56,526 nt of DNA from Suilimivivens sp963618065 (lineage in GTDB: Bacteria; Bacillota; Clostridia; Lachnospirales; Lachnospiraceae). Positions 8,446-15,780 of this stretch are shown in pieces; the first letter of the stretch is position 1; each line of letters opens with the position of its first letter. The DNA lies in assembly GCA_963618065.1 (NCBI GenBank), contig CAVERH010000015.1, forward strand, positions 1-56,526, in the 5' to 3' direction. A program made the translations under genes and the position numbers. Under the pieces are notes generated by a model. It searched no databases and was not told where the DNA came from. It saw only the letters and a list, made by a program, of their open reading frames with translations.

Positions 8446-8599
8446 ATAACTATTCAGAACTCCATTCGCAAAACCGCTGTTTCACAGCTTATGTTTTGCT
8501 CATGTAGTTACTTCGCCATATAAAATCTGTCAAATAGGCTCCGAAATGCAAGCCCTCCGATCCTATTTATCCAGATTTTGCATGGCTCTGAATAGTTAC
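8446..8599 (+). repeat. 155-bp structured interspersed element, copy 1
   Basis: Bounded by ATAACTATTCAGA and TCTGAATAGTTAC inverted ends. Inside are a GCAAAAC/GTTTTGC stem with an inner CTGT/ACAG loop, a conserved linker TAGTTACTTCGCCATATAA, and a second long stem (AAATCTG pairing CAGATTT, ATAGG pairing CCTAT). The other full copies are at 23194-23349 and, inverted, at 55507-55661. It fills most of the 335-bp gap before the binding-lipoprotein gene. Confidence 0.9.
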
Positions 8600-8650
8600 A
8601 AATTATCAATAAAATTGCTCCTTTTCGAGCGCTCTTATTATGGAGGTTTT

Positions 8651-9670
8651 ATGAAAAAAAGAAAAACGTTGCCCTTTGTGCTGCTCCTTGTTCTGTCACT
8701 GCTTCTTGCGCTCCCCGGATGCAGCAGTTCTTCTCCTGCCACTTCCGGCGAGTCTTCATTGAAAAGCGTCACCTTAAATGAAGTGGCTCATTCCATCTTC
8801 TATGCGCCGATGTATGTTGCCATCGAGGAAGGTTATTTTGCCGACGAAGGTCTTGATGTGACACTGGTCACCGGCTTCGGTGCCGACAAAACCATGACCG
8901 CAGTTCTGACCGATGAAGCGGACATCGGTTTTATGGGAAGCGAGTCCACAATCTATACCTATGCAGGTGGGGCTTCCGATTATGTGGTAAATTTTGCGCA
9001 GCTTACCCAGCGGGCCGGAAACTTTCTGGTTTCCAGAGAACCGATTGAGGATTTCCAATGGGAAATGTTAGAGGGAAAGACCGTTCTTGGCGGTCGTGCC
9101 GGCGGTATGCCCGAGATGGTATTTGAATACATTCTGAAAAAGAATAACATGGATCCGAAAAGTGATCTTTCGATCGACCAGTCGATTGATTTTGGTTCTA
9201 CCGCTGCTGCCTTTTCCGGCGGTCAGGGGGATTTCTCAGTAGAGTTTGAGCCGCACGCCACCTCTCTGGAAGAAAAGGGCGACGGCTACGTCGTTGCTTC
9301 CTTAGGCAAAAGCTCCGGCTATGTTCCTTACACGGCGTTCAGCGCAAAGAAAAGCTATATCGAAAATAATCCTGAAGTGATACAGTCCTTTACCAATGCG
9401 CTGCAAAAAGGCATGGACTATGTGGGCAGCCATACTCCGGAAGAAATCGCTGCTGTCATTGCTCCACAGTTTGACGGCACCGAACTGCAGACCATCACCA
9501 CCATCGTTTCCCGGTATGCCGCACAGGATACCTGGAAGGAAAATCTGATTTTTGAAGAGGATTCCTTCATGCTCCTGCAGAATATCCTGGAAGAAGCCGG
9601 TGAGCTTCCGGAACGTGTTCCTTATGAAGATCTTGTAACCACAGAATTTGCCGAGCAGGCCATAAAATAA
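8651..9670 (+). CDS. ABC transporter substrate-binding lipoprotein, NMT1/SsuA-like
   Basis: 339 residues from the ATG at 8651, which follows TGGAGGTTTT. The signal peptide (MKKRKTLPFVLLLVLSLLL) ends in the lipobox LPGC, so it is a membrane-anchored extracytoplasmic lipoprotein. The type II binding fold is shown by APMYVAIEEGYFADEGLDV and TAVLTDEADIGFMGSE, typical of the NMT1/THI5 group that binds thiamine precursors, sulfonates or nitrate. No permease or ATPase gene is adjacent, and no TPP riboswitch is seen upstream, where the 155-bp repeat lies. The ligand is therefore unknown; it must borrow transport components encoded elsewhere. Confidence 0.88.
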   Translation: MKKRKTLPFVLLLVLSLLLALPGCSSSSPATSGESSLKSVTLNEVAHSIFYAPMYVAIEEGYFADEGLDVTLVTGFGADKTMTAVLTDEADIGFMGSESTIYTYAGGASDYVVNFAQLTQRAGNFLVSREPIEDFQWEMLEGKTVLGGRAGGMPEMVFEYILKKNNMDPKSDLSIDQSIDFGSTAAAFSGGQGDFSVEFEPHATSLEEKGDGYVVASLGKSSGYVPYTAFSAKKSYIENNPEVIQSFTNALQKGMDYVGSHTPEEIAAVIAPQFDGTELQTITTIVSRYAAQDTWKENLIFEEDSFMLLQNILEEAGELPERVPYEDLVTTEFAEQAIK

Positions 9671-9713
9671 AAGTCCCAGGCTTCTTCTGTGTGCATCTGC
9701 CACATGTGCCCTG

Positions 9714-9751
9714 ATGGTGAAATATCAAGTTTCCATAAAGTATTTCACCAT
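9714..9751. terminator. Hairpin between convergent genes, possible bidirectional terminator
   Basis: ATGGTGAAATA (9714-9724) pairs with TATTTCACCAT (9741-9751). It lies 43 bp after the lipoprotein stop and before the convergent DMT transporter stop. The following T tract is weak (GCCTTTTAGTTT further on), so termination strength is uncertain. Confidence 0.5.
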
Positions 9752-9808
9752 TGAGGTACTTTGCTGCCTTTTAGTTTACAAGATTTCAATTACCGGCTGC
9801 CTTAACAA

Positions 9809-10780
9809 CTAACTCACACCAATGACAATACCGATTACGATCACGGCTGCACAGAACAGCTTGTAACCGACATTCTTTTCTTTGAAAATGAATTTACCGG
9901 CAAGAATGGTTACCACACAGCCACTCTGTTTCAATAACGTCATAACGGTAATCCGGCTGTCCGGTATGCCATTGGCTATAAACAGTGCTTTATCCGCAAT
10001 GACAAATAAAATGGCAAGCAGCCAGATCCAGCTGTTCTTCCAGACTTCCTTCCGGATTCTGGTATGGCTGCACAGAATATAAATCAGATAATACAGCACC
10101 AGAAACAGCATATACCAGAACTGCAGCTGGGAGCTGTTGATATTTTTCATCAGGAGCTTATCCATAAGCCCCGAAACTGCATTGAGCATGCAGGAGGCAA
10201 AAGCAAACAGAACCAGGAGCACAGAGGTTTCATTTCCGGACTGCTGTACGATGGCAGAGCCATCTGTCACTGCTGCTGTAGTATCCACTGCCTGATCGGC
10301 CTGACCGGTGGCTGTCTGATCACTATATCCTTTCATCTGCTTTCTTTGCAGACTCTCCTGTAATTTTTTTAACAGACCGGAAGGTTTAAACTTTAGCAAT
10401 AACAGTCCCGCACTGACAAAGACAAGTCCGATCACCTGATGCGTATTCAGCGTCTCCTGCAGCACCACAACCCCTAAAAGCGTAGCAAACAATACTCTCG
10501 ATAAGTCAAGCACTCCATACAGGCTGATCGGCATTTTCTTGATCGCCTTAAAGCTGCAGATCCATGCAAGGAAAATCACAAAGGATTTCACTGCAATCCA
10601 GAAATAATATTTCGGTTCAAGTCCCATCGCCGCAGGTGCCTGTGGAGTTACAAACAGGAACCCCAGCAGGGTGTAAATAAACAGCACTTCGATTACGCTG
10701 CTTTTCGTCAGTGCTTTCTTCTTTACAATTTCTCGTGCTCCTTTTAAGACCCCATATATTAAAACAAGTAACATCCACAT
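9809..10780 (-). CDS. DMT/EamA-type transporter
   Basis: 323 residues from the ATG at 10780, which has GGAGG 9 nt upstream; a longer frame starting at 10807 lacks such a site. The sequence is highly hydrophobic with about ten membrane helices in two EamA-like repeats. The first repeat includes PISLYGVLDLSRVLFATLLGV and a helix beginning GLVFVSAGLLLLKFKPSG. A charged loop of about 70 residues (GLLKKLQESLQRKQMKGYS onward) separates the halves. The second repeat contains GIPDSRITVMTLLKQSG and ends in a terminal helix. Family members export amino acids, nucleosides or drugs; the substrate cannot be inferred. The gene is convergent with the lipoprotein gene and divergent from the GH9 gene. Confidence 0.85.
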   Translation of the reverse strand: MWMLLVLIYGVLKGAREIVKKKALTKSSVIEVLFIYTLLGFLFVTPQAPAAMGLEPKYYFWIAVKSFVIFLAWICSFKAIKKMPISLYGVLDLSRVLFATLLGVVVLQETLNTHQVIGLVFVSAGLLLLKFKPSGLLKKLQESLQRKQMKGYSDQTATGQADQAVDTTAAVTDGSAIVQQSGNETSVLLVLFAFASCMLNAVSGLMDKLLMKNINSSQLQFWYMLFLVLYYLIYILCSHTRIRKEVWKNSWIWLLAILFVIADKALFIANGIPDSRITVMTLLKQSGCVVTILAGKFIFKEKNVGYKLFCAAVIVIGIVIGVS

Positions 10781-10812
10781 CTCTTTTGTCCTCCAGACCG
10801 TAACCACTTATA

Positions 10813-10837
10813 GTTACTGTTCACTCGCTCCAGTAAC
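10813..10837. repeat. Short inverted repeat of the GTTACTGTTCA family
   Basis: GTTACTG pairs with CAGTAAC around TTCACTCGCTC. Related hairpins with a longer loop occur at 15133-15164 and 47557-47588. It lies between the divergent DMT transporter and GH9 genes. Confidence 0.7.
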
Positions 10838-10875
10838 AATTTATATCCTGTCTTAGTACCTTTTGTCTATAGGCA

Positions 10876-10904
10876 TTGTGTACAAAACTATTCAATGCTA
10901 TAAT
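10876..10904 (+). promoter_or_regulatory. Predicted sigma-A promoter for the GH9 gene
   Basis: TTGTGT (10876-10881), 17-bp spacer, and a consensus TATAAT (10899-10904), 30 bp upstream of the GH9 start codon. The -10 box is perfect; the -35 is weak. Confidence 0.6.
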
Positions 10905-10934
10905 TTATCTATCGAATATTTGGAGGGTTATCTT

Positions 10935-12596
10935 ATGGGTATTTTTATTGATCAGACAGGGTATCTCCCTGTATCCCGGAAAGTGGCAACCACCACATTC
11001 CCCTGTAATTTCCAGTTAATTGACAGCACAACACAGCATGCCGTTTACGATGGAGTAAGCACCGATTCCGGCATGGATGAAAGCGCCGGAGAACATGTTT
11101 ATCAGCTTGATTTTTCAAAGGTAACCACTCCCGGAAGCTACTATGTTCTTGCCGGGAATGGGGAACGTTCCCACACCTTTTCCATCGGAACCAACGTTTA
11201 CGAACAGCTCCAGCTTGATCTGATGAAATGTCTTTACTTCCAGCGCTGCGGCTGTGCACTCACCAGCGAATATGCCGGTGAATATACACATGCAGCCTGC
11301 CATACGGAGGATGCAATTTTCCTTCAGGATTACATGAACAAAACACCGAATCCGCCGCACTTTGATATGACCGGCGGCTGGCATGATGCCGGGGATTTCG
11401 GACGTTATATTTCCCCCGCAGCCGTTGCTGTCGGACATTTACTGTATGGCTACGAGCTTTTCCCTGAAAGCTTTAAGGCTTCCCTGCATATTCCGGAATC
11501 CGGTAATGCGATTCCGGACATCTTAAACGAATGTCTCTATGAATTAAAGTGGATGCTCAAAATGCAGGCAGACAATGGCGGCGCTTATCACAAGCTCACC
11601 TCCTTTGTCCATGCAGACTTCCTGATGCCGGAGGAGGATAAGCTTCCTTTCCTGATCTATCCGATTTCCACCATGGCAACTGCGGATTTTGCGGCCTCCA
11701 TGGCACTGGCCTCCAGAGTCTATGCCCCTTTTGACAAGGCATTTTCTAAACAGGCTCTCGAAGCCTCCCGCAAAGCCTTTGCCTATATGGAAAGCCATCC
11801 TTATATCGGCTTCCACAATCCGGAAGGAAGCAACACCGGGGAATATGATGATGACTGTGACATCGACGAGCGTCTCTGGGCATGCGCCGAACTGCTTCGT
11901 ACGGATGCAGAACACCGGGATACCTACTTAAAGGCTTTTGAAAAATACTCTTCCATGAACAATCCGGAAGTCAGCAAAACCGATTTTGGCTGGACCGATG
12001 TTTCGGGCATGGCAACCTTATGTCTGCTTACGGATCCGGAAAATACCTGTGGAATTTCCCTGAAAAAGGAATATGAACAGCTTATGTTTACCGAGGCCGA
12101 CCGGCTCGTAGAACTGCAGAAAATTTCCGGCTTTGAACTTTCAATGAAACCGGAAGATTTCGTATGGGGAAGCAACATGGTTGTCTGCAACCGCTCCATG
12201 CTGCTTATTCTGGCCTCCCTTTGCAGTGAGGGAGAAACCGCTTCCCGATATCGCGATGCTGCGTTAAACCAGCTTCATTATCTGCTTGGCCGTAACGCAC
12301 TCAATATCAGCTATGTGACCGGGGAAGGCGAACATGCTTTTAAAAATCCCCACAACCGTCCGACCGCATGTGATGGAATTGATCTCCCGATGCCCGGCTG
12401 GGTAAGCGGCGGTCCTTTTAAAACACCGTGTGATCCGGCTGCCATTGCAGCTGTTCCTGCCGGTACTGCTCCGATGAAATGTTATGTCGATGATGTCGGA
12501 AGCTATTCCACGAACGAAATTACCATTTATTGGAATTCCCCTGCCGTATTTATGACTGCATTTTTTAACCGGACAATTTCAAAACAGCTTCACTAA
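10935..12596 (+). CDS. Glycoside hydrolase family 9 (endo-glucanase/cellodextrinase type), apparently cytoplasmic
   Basis: 553 residues from the ATG at 10935, preceded by TGGAGGG. An N-terminal Ig-like cellulase domain (about 1-90) precedes the (alpha/alpha)6 GH9 barrel. The signature GGWHDAGDFGRYISP gives the catalytic aspartates (about D151/D154). The second signature spans CDGIDLPMPGWVSGG, and NEITIYWNSPA near the C-terminus provides the acid glutamate (about E528). GH9 enzymes cleave beta-1,4-glucans. No signal peptide or dockerin is present, so it probably acts inside the cell on imported cello-oligosaccharides (inference). It is monocistronic, followed by a repeat array and a strong terminator. 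Confidence 0.93.
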   Translation: MGIFIDQTGYLPVSRKVATTTFPCNFQLIDSTTQHAVYDGVSTDSGMDESAGEHVYQLDFSKVTTPGSYYVLAGNGERSHTFSIGTNVYEQLQLDLMKCLYFQRCGCALTSEYAGEYTHAACHTEDAIFLQDYMNKTPNPPHFDMTGGWHDAGDFGRYISPAAVAVGHLLYGYELFPESFKASLHIPESGNAIPDILNECLYELKWMLKMQADNGGAYHKLTSFVHADFLMPEEDKLPFLIYPISTMATADFAASMALASRVYAPFDKAFSKQALEASRKAFAYMESHPYIGFHNPEGSNTGEYDDDCDIDERLWACAELLRTDAEHRDTYLKAFEKYSSMNNPEVSKTDFGWTDVSGMATLCLLTDPENTCGISLKKEYEQLMFTEADRLVELQKISGFELSMKPEDFVWGSNMVVCNRSMLLILASLCSEGETASRYRDAALNQLHYLLGRNALNISYVTGEGEHAFKNPHNRPTACDGIDLPMPGWVSGGPFKTPCDPAAIAAVPAGTAPMKCYVDDVGSYSTNEITIYWNSPAVFMTAFFNRTISKQLH

Positions 12597-12835
12597 ATGC
12601 TCTACATATACCTGCTGCACTAAATTCGTACTTCGCTTCGCTTGTTCTCATTAAGTGCACAGGTATCGTTCGTACTAAGCTCAGACTTCTCCTTCGGATC
12701 GTCTTCACTAAATGCTCTACATATACCTGCTGCACTAAATTCGTACTTCGCTTCGCTTATTCTCATTAAGTGCACAGGTATCGTTCGTACTAAGTTCAGA
12801 CTTCTCCTTCGGATCGTCTTCACTAAGTACTCTAC
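12591..12835. repeat. 115-bp tandem direct repeat, two copies plus a start of a third
   Basis: CACTAAATGCTCTAC begins copies at 12591 and 12706, and CACTAAGTAC starts a partial third at 12821: an exact 115-bp period. The copies are nearly identical. Each contains inverted segments (ATACCTG...GCACT pairing with AGTGC...CAGGTAT). The first copy starts inside the last codons of the GH9 gene. A related fragment occurs near 1910-1935. Frames on both strands through it are repeat artefacts. Confidence 0.9.
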
Positions 12836-12843
12836 ATATAAAT

Positions 12844-12885
12844 AAGGCGCTGCGGACTGCAGCGCCTTACTTATTAATGCTTTGT
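12844..12885. terminator. Intrinsic terminator, likely bidirectional
   Basis: AAGGCGCTGC (12844-12853) pairs perfectly with GCAGCGCCTT (12859-12868) around a 5-nt loop. A T-rich stretch follows within 20 bp on the + strand. It separates GH9 from the convergent DUF1836 gene. Confidence 0.75.
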
Positions 12886-12896
12886 TTTTATTTGTC

Positions 12897-13565
12897 TTAT
12901 TTTTCTTTCACTGATTTCTCTTTGACCGGCTTTTCCTTTGCCGCCTTTCCGTTCTCCGGCTCCTGCTTCTGCGTCGCATCCTGGAAATTATCTACCAGCT
13001 TTTCCAACAAAAGCTTCTTCACATACACATCGTATCCCAACATAAAGATAAAGGAAAATAACTGTAAAATCTCCTGATCCTCCTCCGGCACGTCAGTAAA
13101 GGTATTTTTCGACATCGCAAACTTTTCAATAATATCTTTCTTAAGACCTGCAATCTGCTCCTCTTCCATGCCAAATACCTCTTCGTAGATACTGGAAAGA
13201 TTCGGCTCACTGGTCTTCTGGAAGTAACGATCTGCAAGCGGATTCAATAAGGTCTGGATATCATTGATTGAAAGCATTCCCTTACAGTAATAAATAAAAA
13301 TCAGTATCAGGATATGTTCTTTACTGTACTTCTTCTTAACCGGCGGCGGTAAAAGATCGTTCTTCGCATAATTGTTAATCATGGTCTTCGTCAGAATCTT
13401 ATCTTCATCCGGCTTACGGGTTGTCGGCTTCAGCTTGCGATCCATAAAGGTCGTCACCTGATCCATATATAAATCAATATTGGGAATATCTTCGAGTTTA
13501 ATGCTCTCGATTCTCCCGATACTTTCTAATATACTGTTTAATAAATCGTCCTTATCGATTGTCAT
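12897..13565 (-). CDS. DUF1836 domain protein
   Basis: 222 residues from the ATG at 13565, with GGAAGGAAG upstream. A longer frame to 13694 runs through repeated hairpin DNA and is rejected. The region PTTRKPDEDKILTKTMINNYAKNDLLPPP followed by KKYSKEHILILIFIYYCKG is the DUF1836 signature, which resembles a MerR-like winged helix with two-residue turns. A regulatory role is inferred only from that resemblance. The C-terminus is a lysine/glutamate-rich tail with KEKPVKEKSVKEK repeats. It has no operon partner. Confidence 0.8.
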   Translation of the reverse strand: MTIDKDDLLNSILESIGRIESIKLEDIPNIDLYMDQVTTFMDRKLKPTTRKPDEDKILTKTMINNYAKNDLLPPPVKKKYSKEHILILIFIYYCKGMLSINDIQTLLNPLADRYFQKTSEPNLSSIYEEVFGMEEEQIAGLKKDIIEKFAMSKNTFTDVPEEDQEILQLFSFIFMLGYDVYVKKLLLEKLVDNFQDATQKQEPENGKAAKEKPVKEKSVKEK

Positions 13566-13599
13566 GGTATCTGCTTCCTTCCAAATACTTACCTGCCAA

Positions 13600-13753
13600 A
13601 ACAAATGCCTCCTTCGGAGTCGCTTGTTTTCTCTGCTTGGTATAAGCTCACATGCCCGTGCTCCGCACTCCCTGTCTGTCTTCGCCAGACGCATGTTCGC
13701 TAATGGGTGCTGAAAAACAAATGCCTCCTTCGGAGTCGCTTGTTTTTCTCTGC
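13600..13753. repeat. Pair of identical hairpin repeats
   Basis: AACAAATGCCTCC...GGAGTCGCTTGTT, followed by TTCTCTGC, occurs at 13600-13636 and again at 13716-13753. Each copy can fold on itself through CTCC/GGAG and AACAA/TTGTT. The roughly 80 bp between holds further small inverted segments. This occupies most of the 344-bp gap upstream of the DUF1836 gene. Confidence 0.75.
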
Positions 13754-13821
13754 ACTCATTATATAGTATTTGAAACTACATGGCAAGTCTTCATTTACCA
13801 CAATATATTTTGATTTTCCAG

Positions 13822-13850
13822 TGGACTTTAAAACTTTAGTATGTTAAAAT
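13822..13850 (+). promoter_or_regulatory. Predicted promoter of the yerC-like gene
   Basis: TGGACT (13822-13827), 17-bp spacer, TAAAAT (13845-13850), 60 bp upstream of the start codon at 13910. The surrounding DNA is AT-rich. Confidence 0.5.
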
Positions 13851-13909
13851 ATTACTGTGTGAATATAACAATGCGAAATGCGTTCACGTTCATTTAATGG
13901 AGGTGTCTC

Positions 13910-14200
13910 ATGAATAAGAAAATACAGACGGAAGCAGTCGATCATTTATTTGAAGCCATTCTTTCTCTTAAGAACAAGGAAGAATGCTACAGCTTTTTCG
14001 AAGATCTCTGCACGGTTAACGAACTGCTCTCTCTTTCCCAGCGTTACGAGGTAGCATCCATGCTGAAGGATCACAAGACATACCTTGAAATTGCAGATAA
14101 AACCGGAGCATCCACGGCCACGATCAGTCGGGTAAACCGTTCCTTAAACTACGGAAACGATGGATACGAGCTCGTATTCTCTCGATTACATCAGAACTGA
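13910..14200 (+). CDS. yerC: TrpR-related protein YerC/YecD
   Basis: 96 residues, with GGAGG 10 nt before the ATG. The whole length matches the YerC/YecD family, a TrpR-fold helix-turn-helix protein. The signatures are LCTVNELLSLSQRYEVASML and TYLEIADKTGASTATISRVNRSL, the latter being the DNA-recognition helix. Its targets in Firmicutes are not well established; it is not the tryptophan repressor despite the fold. It stands alone and is followed by a strong terminator. Confidence 0.9.
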   Translation: MNKKIQTEAVDHLFEAILSLKNKEECYSFFEDLCTVNELLSLSQRYEVASMLKDHKTYLEIADKTGASTATISRVNRSLNYGNDGYELVFSRLHQN

Positions 14201-14211
14201 TAGCGCTTTAT

Positions 14212-14247
14212 AATAAATGGGTAAGCCCTGCGGCTTACCCATTTATT
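14212..14247. terminator. Long perfect bidirectional terminator
   Basis: A 16-bp stem: AATAAATGGGTAAGCC (14212-14227) pairs with GGCTTACCCATTTATT (14232-14247). The stop codon of the convergent LytM-like gene (14235-14237) lies inside the stem. Confidence 0.85.
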
Positions 14248-15068
14248 TCAATTAACGTCATCGGATCAATATATTCTTCATTCTGTGTGATTTCATAGCC
14301 AAGCTCCGTGTTATCTTCTCCTACCGTAAACAGAATATATCCCTTGCCCAGCGTCTCGCCGGTCTTTACAAGCGGTGTTCCATTATTCCGGTAAATGGAC
14401 TGATACCCATTTCCATGGTCAATCACAATTTTATTTCCATATTGCTCATCGGCATCAATGCTGAGTACGACTCCCGTACCGGTCGATACGATATTCACTC
14501 CATCCGCAGCCGTAAACTCTAACATGGGATGTTCTTCCGAATCTGTGGTTTCTTCCATCGTGGCGGTTCCGCTTAACGGAAAGCCCTTCGGCATTGCGTT
14601 CTCACTTTCTTCCTGTGAAATCGCATCCTCCGTTGCCATTTTCTTGCTGACGGTTTCACTTAAAACAGTAATCTTACTGTTCAGGGTTGCATTCTCTACC
14701 GTGAGGGATTCGTTCTCATCTGTGAGCGTATTAATCTGGCTGATCTGGCTGATCATTTCCTGATGCATATTTTGAAGTGCGATCGAGTCATAAATCAACC
14801 GGCATACCACCAGTACAATCACTAAAAACAATGCAATACCTGCCAGTTCAATTGCCGTTGATCCGATATGATGCTGACGGATAACTCCGTCCTCTTTCTC
14901 TGTCACCAGCAAAAGGAAGAATTTGCTTTTACGTCTCTTTTTTTCCTTCGCAGGCTCCGTTTCCGCTTTTACCTCGGAAGCTTCTTTCGCTTCTTCGGTC
15001 TGTGCCGTCGTCACCTGCCCACTTTCGGTCTTTTCAACCTTCGTTTCCTCGACTTTGGATTGTTCCAT
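14235..15068 (-). CDS. Membrane-anchored coiled-coil protein with degenerate LytM/M23 domain
   Basis: 277 residues from the ATG at 15068 (GGAGG 9 nt upstream; the ATG six bases earlier is only 3 nt from it). A Glu/Lys/Thr-rich cytoplasmic N-terminus ends in KKRRKSK. A membrane helix follows (about 72-94), then a coiled coil (about 100-145) and a LytM-like fold (HPMLEFTAADGVNIVSTGTG, then GNKIVIDHGNGYQSIYRNNG). The zinc-binding HxxxD motif is HPMLE, and the usual HxH motif is replaced by LGYEI. It is therefore probably not a peptidase, but a binding or activator protein like EnvC/SpoIIQ-type degenerate LytM proteins. It is monocistronic. Confidence 0.8.
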   Translation of the reverse strand: MEQSKVEETKVEKTESGQVTTAQTEEAKEASEVKAETEPAKEKKRRKSKFFLLLVTEKEDGVIRQHHIGSTAIELAGIALFLVIVLVVCRLIYDSIALQNMHQEMISQISQINTLTDENESLTVENATLNSKITVLSETVSKKMATEDAISQEESENAMPKGFPLSGTATMEETTDSEEHPMLEFTAADGVNIVSTGTGVVLSIDADEQYGNKIVIDHGNGYQSIYRNNGTPLVKTGETLGKGYILFTVGEDNTELGYEITQNEEYIDPMTLIEING

Positions 15069-15132
15069 TTTCATACACCTCCGGTCAATTAGGGACATTC
15101 TAACACAATTTTCCAAATCGCACAACTATTAC

Positions 15133-15273
15133 GTTACTGTTCACTCGTACCTCGTTCCAGTAACGCTTCGCAGGCTCATTTGAAGTTTTGCTTCGCAAAA
15201 GGAGCCTGCTCTACTCAAATCATGTTCTTACGCAGCTTGACAGGAAGTGTCCGGCTGCTGTGCGAACTGTAAC
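15133..15273. repeat. 141-bp composite inverted-repeat element
   Basis: Bounded by GTTACTGTTCAC and the inverse GTGCGAACTGTAAC. Internal hairpins are GTTACTG...CAGTAAC (15133-15164), GGCTC...GGAGCC enclosing TTTTGCTTCGCAAAA, and CGCAGC...GCTGTGCG (15231-15264). The left module recurs at 10813 and 47557, the right module at 46836-46879. It fills the gap between the LytM-like gene and the cold-shock gene. Confidence 0.8.
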
Positions 15274-15338
15274 AACTATTACCATTTCGTGCAAAGAAAT
15301 TCCTTTACATTTAGGGCTTCCTGTGCTATTCTGAACTT

Positions 15339-15356
15339 GTTACAAATTACTGTAAC
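15339..15356. promoter_or_regulatory. Inverted repeat in the cold-shock gene leader region
   Basis: GTTACA, 6-bp spacer, TGTAAC, overlapping a possible promoter (TTACAA then TATATA/TATATT 16-18 bp later). It lies about 40 bp upstream of the csp start and may be an operator or simply another repeat-family end. Confidence 0.35.
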
Positions 15357-15394
15357 GACACTATATATTTTTAATTTTCTTGGAGGTATCTACA

Positions 15395-15595
15395 ATGAAC
15401 AAAGGTACAGTTAAGTGGTTTAACAACCAAAAAGGTTACGGATTCATCTCTGATGAGTCAGGCAATGACGTTTTCGTACATTACTCAGGATTAAACATGG
15501 AAGGCTTCAAGTCTCTTGAAGAAGGAGCTGCTGTAGAATTCGACGTAGTAAATGGCGAAAAAGGACCTCAGGCTGTAAACGTAACAAAGTTATAA
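15395..15595 (+). CDS. Cold-shock protein, CspA family
   Basis: 66 residues from the ATG at 15395 (MNKGTVKWF), 8 nt after TGGAGGT; the five residues upstream in frame lack a ribosome site. RNP1 (KGYGFIS) and RNP2 (VFVHY) are intact, giving a one-domain OB-fold that binds single-stranded RNA and DNA as an RNA chaperone. It is monocistronic with a terminator at 15694. The gene is followed by about 100 bp of untranslated sequence. Confidence 0.96.
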   Translation: MNKGTVKWFNNQKGYGFISDESGNDVFVHYSGLNMEGFKSLEEGAAVEFDVVNGEKGPQAVNVTKL

Positions 15596-15693
15596 TTCTT
15601 CGGAGTCATAACGATTTATTTAATTCAGTAACACGATGTGCCTGTTCTTAAATATAACTATTTAGAATTTGCTATTGTTTTAAGGAATTAAAG

Positions 15694-15722
15694 AAAACCC
15701 CATCGCAACCGATGGGGTTTTT
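15694..15722 (+). terminator. Intrinsic terminator of the cold-shock transcript
   Basis: AAAACCCCATCG (15694-15705) pairs with CGATGGGGTTTT (15710-15721), followed by TTCG. It lies between csp and the NSS symporter gene. Confidence 0.85.
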
Positions 15723-15780
15723 CGTTGCCTTGCAGTTGATGCAAAATATTACTTTAAAATATTTAAGGAGAACAACTTTT

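Noticed and set aside
8446..8650. TPP riboswitch before the NMT1-type lipoprotein
   Set aside because: The leader is occupied by the 155-bp repeat; no TPP core motifs (CTGAGA, ACCTGA) are seen.
12620..12845. 67-residue frames on both strands after GH9
   Set aside because: They are created by the 115-bp tandem repeat, contain repeated peptides, and lack ribosome sites.
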